Of a DNA stretch of 64,000 bases, positions 24,288 through 32,587 are shown piece by piece. Each line of letters opens with the position of its first letter. Position 1 is the stretch's first letter. The DNA is taken from the NCBI GenBank assembly GCA_902793465.1, contig CADBDT010000016.1, forward strand, positions 1 to 64,000, written 5' to 3'. The stretch is from an uncultured Coriobacteriaceae bacterium. GTDB lineage: Bacteria; Actinomycetota; Coriobacteriia; Coriobacteriales; Atopobiaceae. Made by a program: the position numbers and the translations under genes. The notes beneath the pieces are model-generated. The model was given only the letters and a program-made list of their open reading frames with translations, was not told the DNA's origin and made no database searches.

Positions 24288-25253
24288 TCAGAGCAGCGTG
24301 CCGGCAACAACCATTATGCTTCCCGCAACAATTCCAACAAGGAAGACGTACTGGGCTGCGCTTACCCTCTCCTTCATTAGTACGCGACCGCCTATCATTA
24401 CAAGTATGGGATATACGGCAATAAGCGGGTCTGTGGAAACCGAGTTGAGCGCCATTGCGTAGCTGTAAAAAACAATGCCAACGTTATCTGCAAGCGCGCC
24501 AAGCAGCCGGGGAGCGCTGTGCCTGGTAAAGGGGTTGTATGGCCTCTTTTCCTTGCGGTAGATGTAGATCAAAAAGCCAAGCGCAAACAGCGCGTATACC
24601 ATGCCAACAATTATGATGCTGTCTCCCTCGGGCATGGAGTAGCCATAGGTGGTGTCTAGGCAGACGCCAGTCGTAATTGTTTCCAGGGCATCGACCACGG
24701 CAAACATGACGGGGAATATGAGGGTTCCCAGACCTCGGCTCATCCACGACGCACCTTGGCTTTGCGGGTTCTCCCGTCTGTCCTTGTTTCGCACGACCGA
24801 CAGCAGAATAATGCACACGAGTATTAGCAGTATTCCCGCAGCCCTTAGGGGAGTTAGCAGCTCGGAGATAGAGTCCACCCGTCCGAGTGCAAGAAACGCA
24901 ATGATAAGCAAAATCGTGGACGTGCCGGCACTTATGCTCTCCACGGGCGACTCCACCGTTGCCTCGTTGTACACGTAGCCATTAAAGGAGATGGTGTTGA
25001 CTACGGGATATAAAAAGGCAAACAGGGTCATTGGCCAAAACCGCACGGCGCTTTCCCAAATCGTAAACGGCTCGTCCCGTATTAGCAGATAGACAAGGGC
25101 AATGATAAAGAACACAATGCCAATGCATACAGAGTATTTAAGGCAGATGTGCTCTTCTTTTCCGTCGTGAATGCCAGCTTTGTAGAGCAGGCTCGTTGCG
25201 GCCCACATAAGTATTGCCAGAACAACAAACAGCAGCCATAGTGCGTTATCCAT
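24288..25253 (-). CDS. EamA/DMT-family transporter
   Basis: This 321-residue integral membrane protein has about ten hydrophobic helices in two repeats, the hallmark of the EamA branch of the drug/metabolite transporter superfamily. Family-like stretches are WAATSLLYKAGI at the start and PLIAVYPILVMIGGRVLMKERVS near the end, where the second repeat normally carries the conserved Pro and Glu. Family members export amino acids, nucleosides, cofactors or other small metabolites. The substrate cannot be told. It is monocistronic, and its 3' end lies 31 bases from the symporter remnant. AAAAGAG upstream of ATG is a weak ribosome binding site. Confidence 0.82.
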   Translation of the reverse strand: MDNALWLLFVVLAILMWAATSLLYKAGIHDGKEEHICLKYSVCIGIVFFIIALVYLLIRDEPFTIWESAVRFWPMTLFAFLYPVVNTISFNGYVYNEATVESPVESISAGTSTILLIIAFLALGRVDSISELLTPLRAAGILLILVCIILLSVVRNKDRRENPQSQGASWMSRGLGTLIFPVMFAVVDALETITTGVCLDTTYGYSMPEGDSIIIVGMVYALFALGFLIYIYRKEKRPYNPFTRHSAPRLLGALADNVGIVFYSYAMALNSVSTDPLIAVYPILVMIGGRVLMKERVSAAQYVFLVGIVAGSIMVVAGTLL

Positions 25254-25371
25254 ATATACTCTTTTCGATTTTTATAAATGATTAAACCAATAATACCATT
25301 GTACACGTGCTGCGAGTCAACTATTTGGGCTTGGTGCACGTTGGACGCTCCCCTCGGGTTGTCCGAAAACG

Positions 25372-25479
25372 GGGTGCCGTAAGGGGATACTCCCCATCGG
25401 GTACATCGCGAGAAATCCTCCTCGTTGTGATTGGGCTATCCGCGATGTACCCGTAGGGGAGTATCCCCTTACGGCACCC
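25372..25479. repeat. Palindromic element, copy 3
   Basis: The outer arms are GGGTGCCGTAAGGGG and CCCCTTACGGCACCC. The variable bases (TAAGG) are matched by CCTTA on the other side. The inner core matches copies 1-7 around a 30-nt apical region. It lies upstream of the DMT gene. Bases 25500-25664 to its right hold nothing I recognise. Confidence 0.92.
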
Positions 25480-25664
25480 TACCAACTCCCCTTTACGCAC
25501 TTACCCCTCATTTGCATTCTTGATAATTAGCATGGCGTGGTCCCTTTTGCGTATCGCTCTGTTTTGCCGGTTGGGCACTCCTCTTTCGGGAGGTTTGGTA
25601 GAGCTTCGGGCTGGTGTTGGTTTCAAATCTACTACAGCGTGCCTGCCCACGGGCTGGAAGTTGT

Positions 25665-26210
25665 CTACAATTCGAGCAGCATGTAAACCACTTCCTGATA
25701 ACCGGAGTTCCTTGAGTTGAATCCTCTTGGATTTCGGCCGTATTCAACAAATCCCAAACTATGGTACAACGAGAGTGCCCTTTCGTTTTGGACTACCACG
25801 TTCAATTCCAGCTGATCGTACCCTGCATCTTTGGCACATTTTATGCAGGCTTTGGTCAGGGCTTTACCCAGTCCAAGCCCCCAGTACGCCTGTAGCACGC
25901 CAATGCCGAATTCAGCCCTGTGCCTTACTTTGTGGTGCTTGCCAACGGGCTCGATGCCGGCGCTGCCCACAATCTTTCCGTCAACTATGGCAACAAGCTC
26001 TGTTTCGTTGGGGCTTAGCGCCTTTTCCCTTAGGAACTGTGCCTCCTGCTCCGGCTCAGAACTGTTTTCGTCCGGATAAGACAACAAATAGTCTGTCTCT
26101 TCATGCGTACGGTTAAAGACCTCCAGAACAGCGATTCCGTCCGCCGCGTCGCCGTTTCGAATGAGCGCTTCTTTGCCGTTGTTCAGCAGTACTGTTTGTC
26201 TGTACTTCAT
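25665..26210 (-). CDS. GNAT-family N-acetyltransferase
   Basis: This 181-residue protein has the acetyl-CoA binding motif A as QAYWGLGLGKALTKA (near residues 107-121), preceded by the strand GKIVGSAGIEPV and followed by LELNVVVQNERALSLYHSLGFVEYG, the usual C-terminal half of the fold. It transfers an acetyl group from acetyl-CoA to an amine. The target is unknown and the family is too broad to guess it. It stands alone between two palindromic elements. Confidence 0.88.
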   Translation of the reverse strand: MKYRQTVLLNNGKEALIRNGDAADGIAVLEVFNRTHEETDYLLSYPDENSSEPEQEAQFLREKALSPNETELVAIVDGKIVGSAGIEPVGKHHKVRHRAEFGIGVLQAYWGLGLGKALTKACIKCAKDAGYDQLELNVVVQNERALSLYHSLGFVEYGRNPRGFNSRNSGYQEVVYMLLEL

Positions 26211-26270
26211 TTGTCCTCACAGGTTATCGCTGGTTAGAGACATGATACACCGAGACAGGGGCGATGGGGC

Positions 26271-26380
26271 GGGGTGCCGCTTGGGGATACTCCCCATCGG
26301 GTACATCGCGGATAGACCTTCTCGTAAGATATGGCCTACTCGCGATGTACCCGTAGGGGAGTATCCCCAAGCGGCACCCC
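26271..26380. repeat. Palindromic element, copy 4
   Basis: The outer arms are GGGGTGCCGCTTGGGG and CCCCAAGCGGCACCCC, and the inner core with 30-nt apical region is as in the other copies. It lies just upstream of the acetyltransferase gene and runs straight into the 73-bp tandem repeat. Confidence 0.92.
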
Positions 26381-26404
26381 AGCGCACGTCCCCGCCGTGC
26401 GAAG

Positions 26405-26874
26405 CGCACGCCATTGCGCACAGTTGGCCGGCACTGCACGCAGTCGCGTGCGTTTGGGCGGCCAGACGCACCGGCAACGCACGCTTTTGCGCACAGTCTG
26501 CTGCCACTGCACGCAGCCACGTGCGTTCTGGTGGCCGATCGCGCCAGTAACGCACGCCAATGCGTAGAGTCAGCCGGCACTGCACGCAGCCACGTGCATT
26601 TGGGCGGCCGATCGCGCCAGTAACGCACGCCAATGCGTAGAGTCAGCCGGCACTGCACGCAGCCACGTGCATTTGGGCGGCCGAACGCGCCGGCAACGCA
26701 CGCTTTTGCGTAGAGTCAGCTGCCACTGCACGCAACCGCGTGCGTTCTGGCGGCCGAACGCGTCCGAAACGCACGTTGCTGCGTAGAGTCAGCCGGCACT
26801 ACACGCAACCGCGTGCATTTGGGCGGCCAGGCGCGCCGATAACGCACGCCAATGCGCGCGGTCGGCCGGCACGG
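26405..26874. repeat. 73-bp tandem repeat, about 6.4 copies
   Basis: Units start at 26405, 26478, 26551, 26624, 26697, 26770 and 26843 (partial), each with CGCACGCC(A/T)(A/T)TGCG at the start. Units 3 and 4 are almost identical and the others differ by up to about 10 bases. The period is not a multiple of three, so the array is non-coding. Each unit contains self-complementary pieces such as GCACGCAGCCACGTGC. It lies at the 3' side of the methyltransferase gene. Confidence 0.93.
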
Positions 26875-26915
26875 ACAAGCGTCTTCACCCTCCGTCCCCG
26901 TTGTCCCGCGCAGGC

Positions 26916-28097
26916 CTATCTTGCTAACTGCACCACGGTTTCCACGTGCTTGGTGTGGGGAAACATGTCCACGGGCACAATGCGGGACACGCGGTATCCG
27001 GCCTCGCGCAGGACGGCCAGGTCGCGTACCTGCGTGGTCGGGTTGCACGACACATACGAGACGTACTTGGGGCCGAGTCTTGCCACGCCGCGCAGAAACT
27101 CGGGCGTGGATCCGGCGCGCGGCGGATCCAGGATTACGGCATCGATGGAGCTTCTCCGTTGGGAGCCCATCCACTCGGTTGCGTCTGCGCAGGTAAAGCT
27201 GCACGACTCTGCAAGACCGTTGGCGCGGGCGTTGCGCCGCGCGCAGCCCACGGCGTTGCTTACCTGTTCTACGCCCGCCACCTGCAGCGTATGGCCAGCC
27301 TGCTGCGCCTGCGCCGCTGCGCATATGCCAATGGTGCCCGTGCCGCAGTAGGCATCCAGCAGGGTGCGGGCATCCTGGATGCCCTCTATGGCAAGCTGGT
27401 AGAGGACCTCGGTCTGCGCGGGATTTGTTTGGTAAAAGCTGGTCGGGCCTATCTCAAACGTGCAGCCCAAGAGCTTGTCGTGCAAAATCCCGCTTCCAAA
27501 CAGCGTGTTGTTGCGTGTACCCAGAATGGCGTTGGTGCGACGGTCGTTTATGTTTTGCACCACGGACACAATGCGCGGATTGCGCTTTACGAGACGTCGC
27601 ACGAGGGACTCGGCGTGGGGCAGGCTTGGCCCGTTGGTTACCAGGGTAAGCAGGATGTCTCCCGTGGCGTAGGCGGCGCGCACCACCGCATGGCGCAGCA
27701 CGCCACGGCCGCTGTCTTCGTTGTATGCGCGAATGTGCAGGCTGTCGGCCACGCGGGCAACGTCGTTTAGGACGGCGCGCAGGCCGGCGGCCTCCGTAAG
27801 GCACTCCTTGCAGTACACCAGCTTGTGGGTCCCACGCTCGTAGAAGCCGCAGCGCATGCGACCGCCGGTTGCGCGAGAGCCAGGTGCGTATGGCGTGGCG
27901 GCCTTGTGTCGGTATGCCCGCGGGACGTCCATGTCGCGTACGGCCTCCACGCGCACGCCGTCTTGGGCCGTTACCTGGGCAAAAAGCTCCTCCATGGCAG
28001 CCTGCTTGCGCTTGAGCTGCAGCTCGTAGGGCACGGCTAGCAACTCGCAGCCGCCGCACTTTTTTGCTATGGCGCATGTGTACGTCTTGTATCCCAT
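26916..28097 (-). CDS. RNA (uracil-5-)-methyltransferase, RlmD/TrmA family
   Basis: This 393-residue SAM-dependent enzyme should methylate uracil C5 in rRNA or tRNA. The iron-sulphur cysteines are visible at the start (C-x5-C-x2-C in CAIAKKCGGC) with a fourth in YCKEC. The SAM site is LLDAYCGTGTIGI, the catalytic part has DPPRAG (near 325) and the nucleophilic Cys in VSCNP (near 352), and the general-base region PHTKHVETVV closes the protein. The N-terminal TRAM domain of RlmCD-type enzymes is absent. The start is uncertain: ATG 28097 or an upstream GTG at 28115, neither with a clear ribosome binding site. It follows the PrsW gene by 52 bp on the same strand, probably as an operon. rRNA versus tRNA as target is open. 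Confidence 0.9.
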   Translation of the reverse strand: MGYKTYTCAIAKKCGGCELLAVPYELQLKRKQAAMEELFAQVTAQDGVRVEAVRDMDVPRAYRHKAATPYAPGSRATGGRMRCGFYERGTHKLVYCKECLTEAAGLRAVLNDVARVADSLHIRAYNEDSGRGVLRHAVVRAAYATGDILLTLVTNGPSLPHAESLVRRLVKRNPRIVSVVQNINDRRTNAILGTRNNTLFGSGILHDKLLGCTFEIGPTSFYQTNPAQTEVLYQLAIEGIQDARTLLDAYCGTGTIGICAAAQAQQAGHTLQVAGVEQVSNAVGCARRNARANGLAESCSFTCADATEWMGSQRRSSIDAVILDPPRAGSTPEFLRGVARLGPKYVSYVSCNPTTQVRDLAVLREAGYRVSRIVPVDMFPHTKHVETVVQLAR

Positions 28098-28149
28098 GTG
28101 GCTAGTGTAGCGCACGAAGCGCAGCGGCTGGCCTAAAAACGAAGCAACC

Positions 28150-28833
28150 CTAAAGCGGAACGCTGTCTCTGGACAAACGATTTATGTACTTAACGGCAAT
28201 AATGGTAATAACGACCTCGAACGCAAGGAACACCACCAGGAGCTCGGTGCTAATAAAGAAGTCGTACAGGCCGTGGATAAGAATGGGCGCAATGAGCGCC
28301 AGCCAAAGGCACGTGGAGCAGCGTTTGCTGTTGCCCATGCGCTGCGCGTGTTTGGCCATGCCGTAAAAGAAGCCCATAAACGTGCCGTCTATGGCGTGGC
28401 CAGGAACAGACAAAAGACCTCGCGCGACCGCGAGCGAAAGGTCGCCTTCCAAAAGGTAGAAGATGTTTTCCAAGGTGGCAAAGCCAAGCGATACGACCAC
28501 CGCATATACCACCGCGTCAAAGGTGTAGTTAAACTCGGGCGACTTCCACGTGCGCAAGCGAAGCACAACGTACTTGCCCGTTTCCTCGGTGGCGGCAATT
28601 ATGAGGAAGTTTTCGATGAGCTTGTATGGCAGCGAGCCCTTGGGAATAACCATGCTCGCAAAGGTGTCGTACAGCAGCTCGATGGCCATGGAGCTAAAGG
28701 TGGTAAGGGCGCCCAGCACAAAGAGGCTCGCCAGCAGGCCAAAGGGCTCCTTTTCGTGCTTGTCCATCCTATATATGTACACGATAAGAAAAGCGGCAGG
28801 CAGAACGGCCAAAACCAATATGAGTGGGTTCAT
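28150..28833 (-). CDS. PrsW-type intramembrane metalloprotease
   Basis: This 227-residue protein has about seven or eight membrane helices and the PrsW/CPBP-like metal site: paired Glu in ATEETGKY (83-84), Glu in GFATLENI (near 122), His in VPGHAIDG (146) and His in LIHGLYDF (187). In Bacillus, PrsW cuts the anti-sigma factor RsiW. The substrate here is unknown and no sigma/anti-sigma pair adjoins it. AAGGAG upstream of ATG 28833 fixes the start. It is probably co-transcribed with the downstream RNA methyltransferase gene. Confidence 0.9.
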   Translation of the reverse strand: MNPLILVLAVLPAAFLIVYIYRMDKHEKEPFGLLASLFVLGALTTFSSMAIELLYDTFASMVIPKGSLPYKLIENFLIIAATEETGKYVVLRLRTWKSPEFNYTFDAVVYAVVVSLGFATLENIFYLLEGDLSLAVARGLLSVPGHAIDGTFMGFFYGMAKHAQRMGNSKRCSTCLWLALIAPILIHGLYDFFISTELLVVFLAFEVVITIIAVKYINRLSRDSVPL

Positions 28834-28901
28834 AGGCGCAGCTCCTTGGTAGTCCTATTCTAAGAAGAGTATAGCGCTGGTGGCGTATTCCAGCGTTCCG
28901 A

Positions 28902-28939
28902 CGTACCGCTTGGGGATGCTCCGCCGCCGTTAAGTTAAG
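28902..28939. repeat. Half copy of the palindrome's outer element
   Basis: ACCGCTTGGGGATGCTCC followed by GCCGCCGTTAAGTTAAG resembles the left outer arms of copies 1 and 5. No matching right arm is found nearby, so it appears to be a remnant. Confidence 0.5.
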
Positions 28940-28954
28940 CCGTGGGCATGAATC

Positions 28955-29190
28955 TGCTGGCACCGTGCACACTTCCGGGACGTAAGGCTCCCTACCGTGT
29001 ACGATAACGGCCAATAACTGCGCACGGTAGGGACCGATCCGTCCGAAAACTGTACACGGCGGCTGGCCTGCGGCCGACAAGTGCGCACGGTAGGGACCCG
29101 TTTGTCCCAAAACTGTGCACGGTGGCTGGGGCCGCCCCGCGAGTGCGCACGGTAGGGACCGATCCGTCCCAAAACCGCGCATGCGGCCCG
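28955..29190. repeat. Direct repeats of about 63 bp with core CGGTAGGGACCGATCCGTCC
   Basis: Three copies begin near 29016, 29079 and 29142, each with TGCGCACGGTAGGGAC, a CCGTCC(C/G)AAAAC motif and a variable GC-rich stretch. A fourth partial copy lies near 28967. A related block lies at 61815-61960. There are no open frames. The repeat sits between the divergent prsW and EF-G-like genes. Confidence 0.75.
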
Positions 29191-29334
29191 TTTAACGCCC
29201 GGGGCGGATGGTTGCTGTGTACCTCTTGGCCGCTCCCCGATATGTTGCTTGTCTCGCGTACTCCTGCGTGTATGGTGTAGAACGTGCGTACATTCGCGGG
29301 TGCTTGTGCCCGCACGCAAAATAAGGAGGCTCAA

Positions 29335-31371
29335 ATGGCAGCAAAGGAACAGGTAATTAAGAACGTGGTTCTCGTGGGCCAAGGTGGCGTGGGCAAGACC
29401 ATGCTGGCCGAGGCCATGCTGCACCTTACGGGCAAGACGTCCCGTTTGGGCGGACACGCCGGCACCAAGCCCACGCTGGATTACGACACCCAAGAGAGCG
29501 CCCGTGGCTTCTCCATTTCCACCACCATGGCCCCGGTGGAGTGGAACGGCGCGCGCATTAACGTGTTGGACGCCCCCTGCTACCCCGACTTCGTGGGCGA
29601 TGCCTACGCGGCAATGAGCGCAGCGGAAACCGCGCTCTTTATGGTGGACGCCATTGACGGTCCGCAGACCACCACCACGCGCCTTTGGTACGCGGCCGAG
29701 GACTTGTCGCTGGCCCGCGCCGTGTTTGTTAACCGCCTGGACAAGCCCGAGGCAGACTTCGAGGCCGCGCTCGAGCTGTGCAAGGAGCGCTTTGGCAACA
29801 ACCTTGGTGCCGTAACCATTCCCATGGGCACCGCCTCCGACTTTGCCGGCATTATTGACGTGGTGCACATGACCGCGCGTCACCTGGAAAACGGCAAGGT
29901 AGTTGAGGAAGAGATTCCCGCCGAGTTTGCAGATGCCGCAGCCGAGGCCCGCGAGACCCTTATTGACCTTGTGGCCGAGGCCGACGACGACGTAATGATG
30001 GCCTACCTGGAGGGCGAGGAAGTAACCCAGGAGGACATTGAGAACTGCCTTAAGATCGCCATCCGCGAGCGCATTTTCGTGCCGGTGTTCGCGGGCGCCT
30101 GCGTAAAGGAGGAGGGCGTTATCTCCTTTATGAATGCAGTTACCAGCTGGTTCCCCAGCATGGCGGACTACGGCCGCATTCCGCTGGTAAACGGCGAGCA
30201 GCTGGACATCGACGCCGACGACGACCGTCCTGTGGCCTTCGTGTTTAAGAGCCTCAACGACCCGCAGAACGGCAAGCTTTCGTTTATTAAGGTGCTCAGC
30301 GGCACCGTTACGCCGGGCCTGGAGCTTACCAACGCTCGCACGCGCAAGGGCGAGCGTCTTGGTCACCTGTACCTTATGACCGGCCGTGAGACCACCGACG
30401 TAAAGAGCGCCGCCTCGGGCGACATTGTGGTCGTACCTAAGCTGGATGCCCTTACCGGCGACACGCTGTCTGTTACCGGCAAGGTTGAGGCCGCGGCGTT
30501 CCGCTTCCCCAACAGCTTGTATCGCATTGCCATCGAGGCCGACAAGCGCGGCACCGAGGGCAAGCTGTATGCGTTCCTGGAGCGCAGCGCCGACGCCGAT
30601 CCCACCCTGAGCGTGGAGCGCGACGAAGAGACCGGCCAGACCGTTATCTCCGCCATCGGCGAGGCACAGGTATCCGTGCTGCTCGAGCGCCTTGAGGATC
30701 GCACCGGCGTTACGGCGCACACCGTTAAGCTGCGCATTCCGTATCGCGAGACCATTCGCCGCACGGCCACGGGCCATGGTCGCCACAAAAAGCAGACCGG
30801 CGGTTCCGGCCAGTTTGCAGACTGCCGTCTGCGCATTGAGCCCAACCCCGATGCGGGCTACGAGTTTATAGACGAGGTTGTGGGCGGTGCCATTCCGCGC
30901 GGCTTTATCCCCGCTATCGACAAGGGCGTTCAGGAGACCATGAAGGGCGGCGTGCTGGCAGGCTACCCCGTAATCGACGTAAAGGTTGCCGTGTACGACG
31001 GCCAGTTCCACCCCGTGGACTCCAACGAGATGGCCTTCAAGACGGCCGCTCGCCTGGGCTTCCAGGACGCCGTAAGCCAGGCCGAGGCAGTGCTGCTCGA
31101 GCCCATGGCGCACCTTAAGATTACCGTGCCGGAAAGCTACGCCGGCTCCGTAATGGGCGACATCTCTGCGAGCCGCGGTCGCGTTGAGGGCATGGCCGCC
31201 TCCAACCCCGGCGAGACCACCGTTGAGGCCACCGTGCCGTACGCCGAGGTAACGGACTACGCCACCCGCCTGCGCTCGAGTATCAGGAGCGTCGCGCCGC
31301 CGGCGAGCGCTAGGATAGCAACAAAGGCTAACGGGTGCCGCCTGGGAATACTCCCAACGCCAATTAGTTGA
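29335..31371 (+). CDS. EF-G-like translational GTPase with damaged C-terminus
   Basis: The 678-codon protein matches the actinobacterial EF-G-like (FusA2-type) group: the P-loop GQGGVGKT (15-22), switch I with ARGFSISTT (near 53), DAPCYPDF where EF-G has DTPGH (near 79), and NRLD for NKxD (133-136), followed by the EF-G domains II-V. The role of this paralogue group is unsettled. AAGGAGG before ATG 29335 is an ideal start. The expected C-terminal end is broken. After YATRLRS the frame runs through unrelated codons into the palindrome at 31333. In another frame 31275-31313 reads LEYQERRAAGER-stop, very like a genuine EF-G tail, so a short frame-shifting deletion probably lies near 31272-31278. 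Function may be impaired. Confidence 0.88.
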   Translation: MAAKEQVIKNVVLVGQGGVGKTMLAEAMLHLTGKTSRLGGHAGTKPTLDYDTQESARGFSISTTMAPVEWNGARINVLDAPCYPDFVGDAYAAMSAAETALFMVDAIDGPQTTTTRLWYAAEDLSLARAVFVNRLDKPEADFEAALELCKERFGNNLGAVTIPMGTASDFAGIIDVVHMTARHLENGKVVEEEIPAEFADAAAEARETLIDLVAEADDDVMMAYLEGEEVTQEDIENCLKIAIRERIFVPVFAGACVKEEGVISFMNAVTSWFPSMADYGRIPLVNGEQLDIDADDDRPVAFVFKSLNDPQNGKLSFIKVLSGTVTPGLELTNARTRKGERLGHLYLMTGRETTDVKSAASGDIVVVPKLDALTGDTLSVTGKVEAAAFRFPNSLYRIAIEADKRGTEGKLYAFLERSADADPTLSVERDEETGQTVISAIGEAQVSVLLERLEDRTGVTAHTVKLRIPYRETIRRTATGHGRHKKQTGGSGQFADCRLRIEPNPDAGYEFIDEVVGGAIPRGFIPAIDKGVQETMKGGVLAGYPVIDVKVAVYDGQFHPVDSNEMAFKTAARLGFQDAVSQAEAVLLEPMAHLKITVPESYAGSVMGDISASRGRVEGMAASNPGETTVEATVPYAEVTDYATRLRSSIRSVAPPASARIATKANGCRLGILPTPIS

Positions 31372-31531
31372 GGGTCTGGGGGCTGTGCACATTGGGGATA
31401 CTCCCCCACGGGTACATCGCGAGTTGCCCATCCCACCATGGGAGGATTAACCGCGATGTACCCGATGGGGAGTATCCCCAATGTGCACAGTTCTAACTTA
31501 ATGGCGTTGGGAGTATCCCCAGGTGGCACCC
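31333..31531. repeat. Palindromic element, copy 5 (nested)
   Basis: The inner palindrome is 31383-31490, with arms CTGTGCACATTGGGG and CCCCAATGTGCACAG. The outer arms 31333-31369 and 31495-31531 (GGGTGCCGCCTGGGAATACTC and its partner ending GGTGGCACCC) are the split halves of another element. The left outer arm carries the stop codon of the EF-G-like gene. Confidence 0.92.
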
Positions 31532-31549
31532 CGCTCCGCGAGGCGCCCG

Positions 31550-32587
31550 TCAGTCGTTTGACAGCTTACGGTCCAAAGGGGATGCGTTGGCCAGACAGTA
31601 GAGCTTTGCCGGCTGCAACTGCGTGTTTATCCAGCGCACCTTTGCCCACTGTGGCATGAGCGTAAGCGTATGCAGCTTAAGGGTGTCGCCCTCGCGCTCC
31701 ATGGGAAGCGCGCGTGCGAAGGTTGACTGCACGCCCAGCCGAAGGCGGTCGTCGGCAATGCCCCACTCCTGCAGCAGCCGTGCCACGCGCGCGCCCGGGC
31801 CGTCTGTAAACGACGCCAGCACCTTTTCGGGCTGTTCGATGCCAAACTGTGCGTCGATTGCAAACGTGGGACCCAGCGTGCCATCGTCGTAGACGTCAAA
31901 CTGGAAGTCCGCGTTGCCGGGCACCGTTCCAAGAAGCTCGCTTATCTGCGAGAGCATGGTATCGTCGTAGCTGGTAAAGCCTATTTCGTCGAAGGCCTTG
32001 CGCGCCTTCTCGCTGTCGTTCGCACAGGCTTCCTGGAAATCCCTGTCCATGTAGCCGCACACGCGCAGCGGGCTTTCCGGCCTTCCCCTAAACATCCCAA
32101 AGAACGAGAGGGGCCAGCCGGATGGCATGCGCTGGTCGAGGTCCAGATAAAGGCCCGCCCTCTCTGGCTCGCCGACCACATCGAAAAACGGCCGAACAAG
32201 TTCCGTGTGCCGTCTGGGTTGGAAATGCACGGCCGCCGCCGTCTGCTGCTCCTTCTTTGTGTCGAGCTCGAACCCAAGCGAGATGTCGTCGAACTTCTCG
32301 CGAATGCCTGCGTACCAGTCCAAAACGGGTCCCGTGCCCTTGGCGGCGGGGGAGTGGATCCTGGTGTTGGGCTCGAGCTCCTTAAGCAGTGCCGTTACGT
32401 CCAAAAAGGGATCGCCCTGGAGCGGAAACTCCAGGTAAACGCTGGGGAATTCCTTGCCAACCAAGAACGGTTTGGTCTCTTGGACCGCGCGGTGGTAGCT
32501 GTCGCCAAACAGCACCTTGCCGCGGCCTTGGTCGGCGGCTTGCAGGCACAGGACTTCAAACGATAGCTCGTACGAGAGCGCTAGCAT
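31550..32587 (-). CDS. Uncharacterised protein, paralogue B of a tandem pair
   Basis: I do not recognise this 345-residue protein. It has no signal peptide, membrane helix or nucleotide-binding motif. It aligns along its length with the upstream neighbour: KVLFG near residue 24, YLEFPLQGDPFLDVTALL near 51, a central PRRHTELVRPFFDVVGE region, FQFDVYDDGTLGPTFAIDAQF near 226, and a closing basic segment WAKVRWINTQLQPAKLYCL. The pattern of Asp-Gly turns in beta-rich sequence suggests an enzyme or binding domain made of repeated strands. Its start overlaps the upstream gene's end by seven bases, so the two are translated together. The Cys content and lack of export signal point to the cytoplasm. 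Confidence 0.75.
   Translation of the reverse strand: MLALSYELSFEVLCLQAADQGRGKVLFGDSYHRAVQETKPFLVGKEFPSVYLEFPLQGDPFLDVTALLKELEPNTRIHSPAAKGTGPVLDWYAGIREKFDDISLGFELDTKKEQQTAAAVHFQPRRHTELVRPFFDVVGEPERAGLYLDLDQRMPSGWPLSFFGMFRGRPESPLRVCGYMDRDFQEACANDSEKARKAFDEIGFTSYDDTMLSQISELLGTVPGNADFQFDVYDDGTLGPTFAIDAQFGIEQPEKVLASFTDGPGARVARLLQEWGIADDRLRLGVQSTFARALPMEREGDTLKLHTLTLMPQWAKVRWINTQLQPAKLYCLANASPLDRKLSND

Noticed and set aside
25508..25750. Small open frames on both strands near the acetyltransferase 3' end.
   Set aside because: They partly overlap the acetyltransferase gene, lack start signals and match no family I know.
26405..26874. Tandem array as a CRISPR.
   Set aside because: The 73-bp units are contiguous with no unique spacers, and no cas gene is present.
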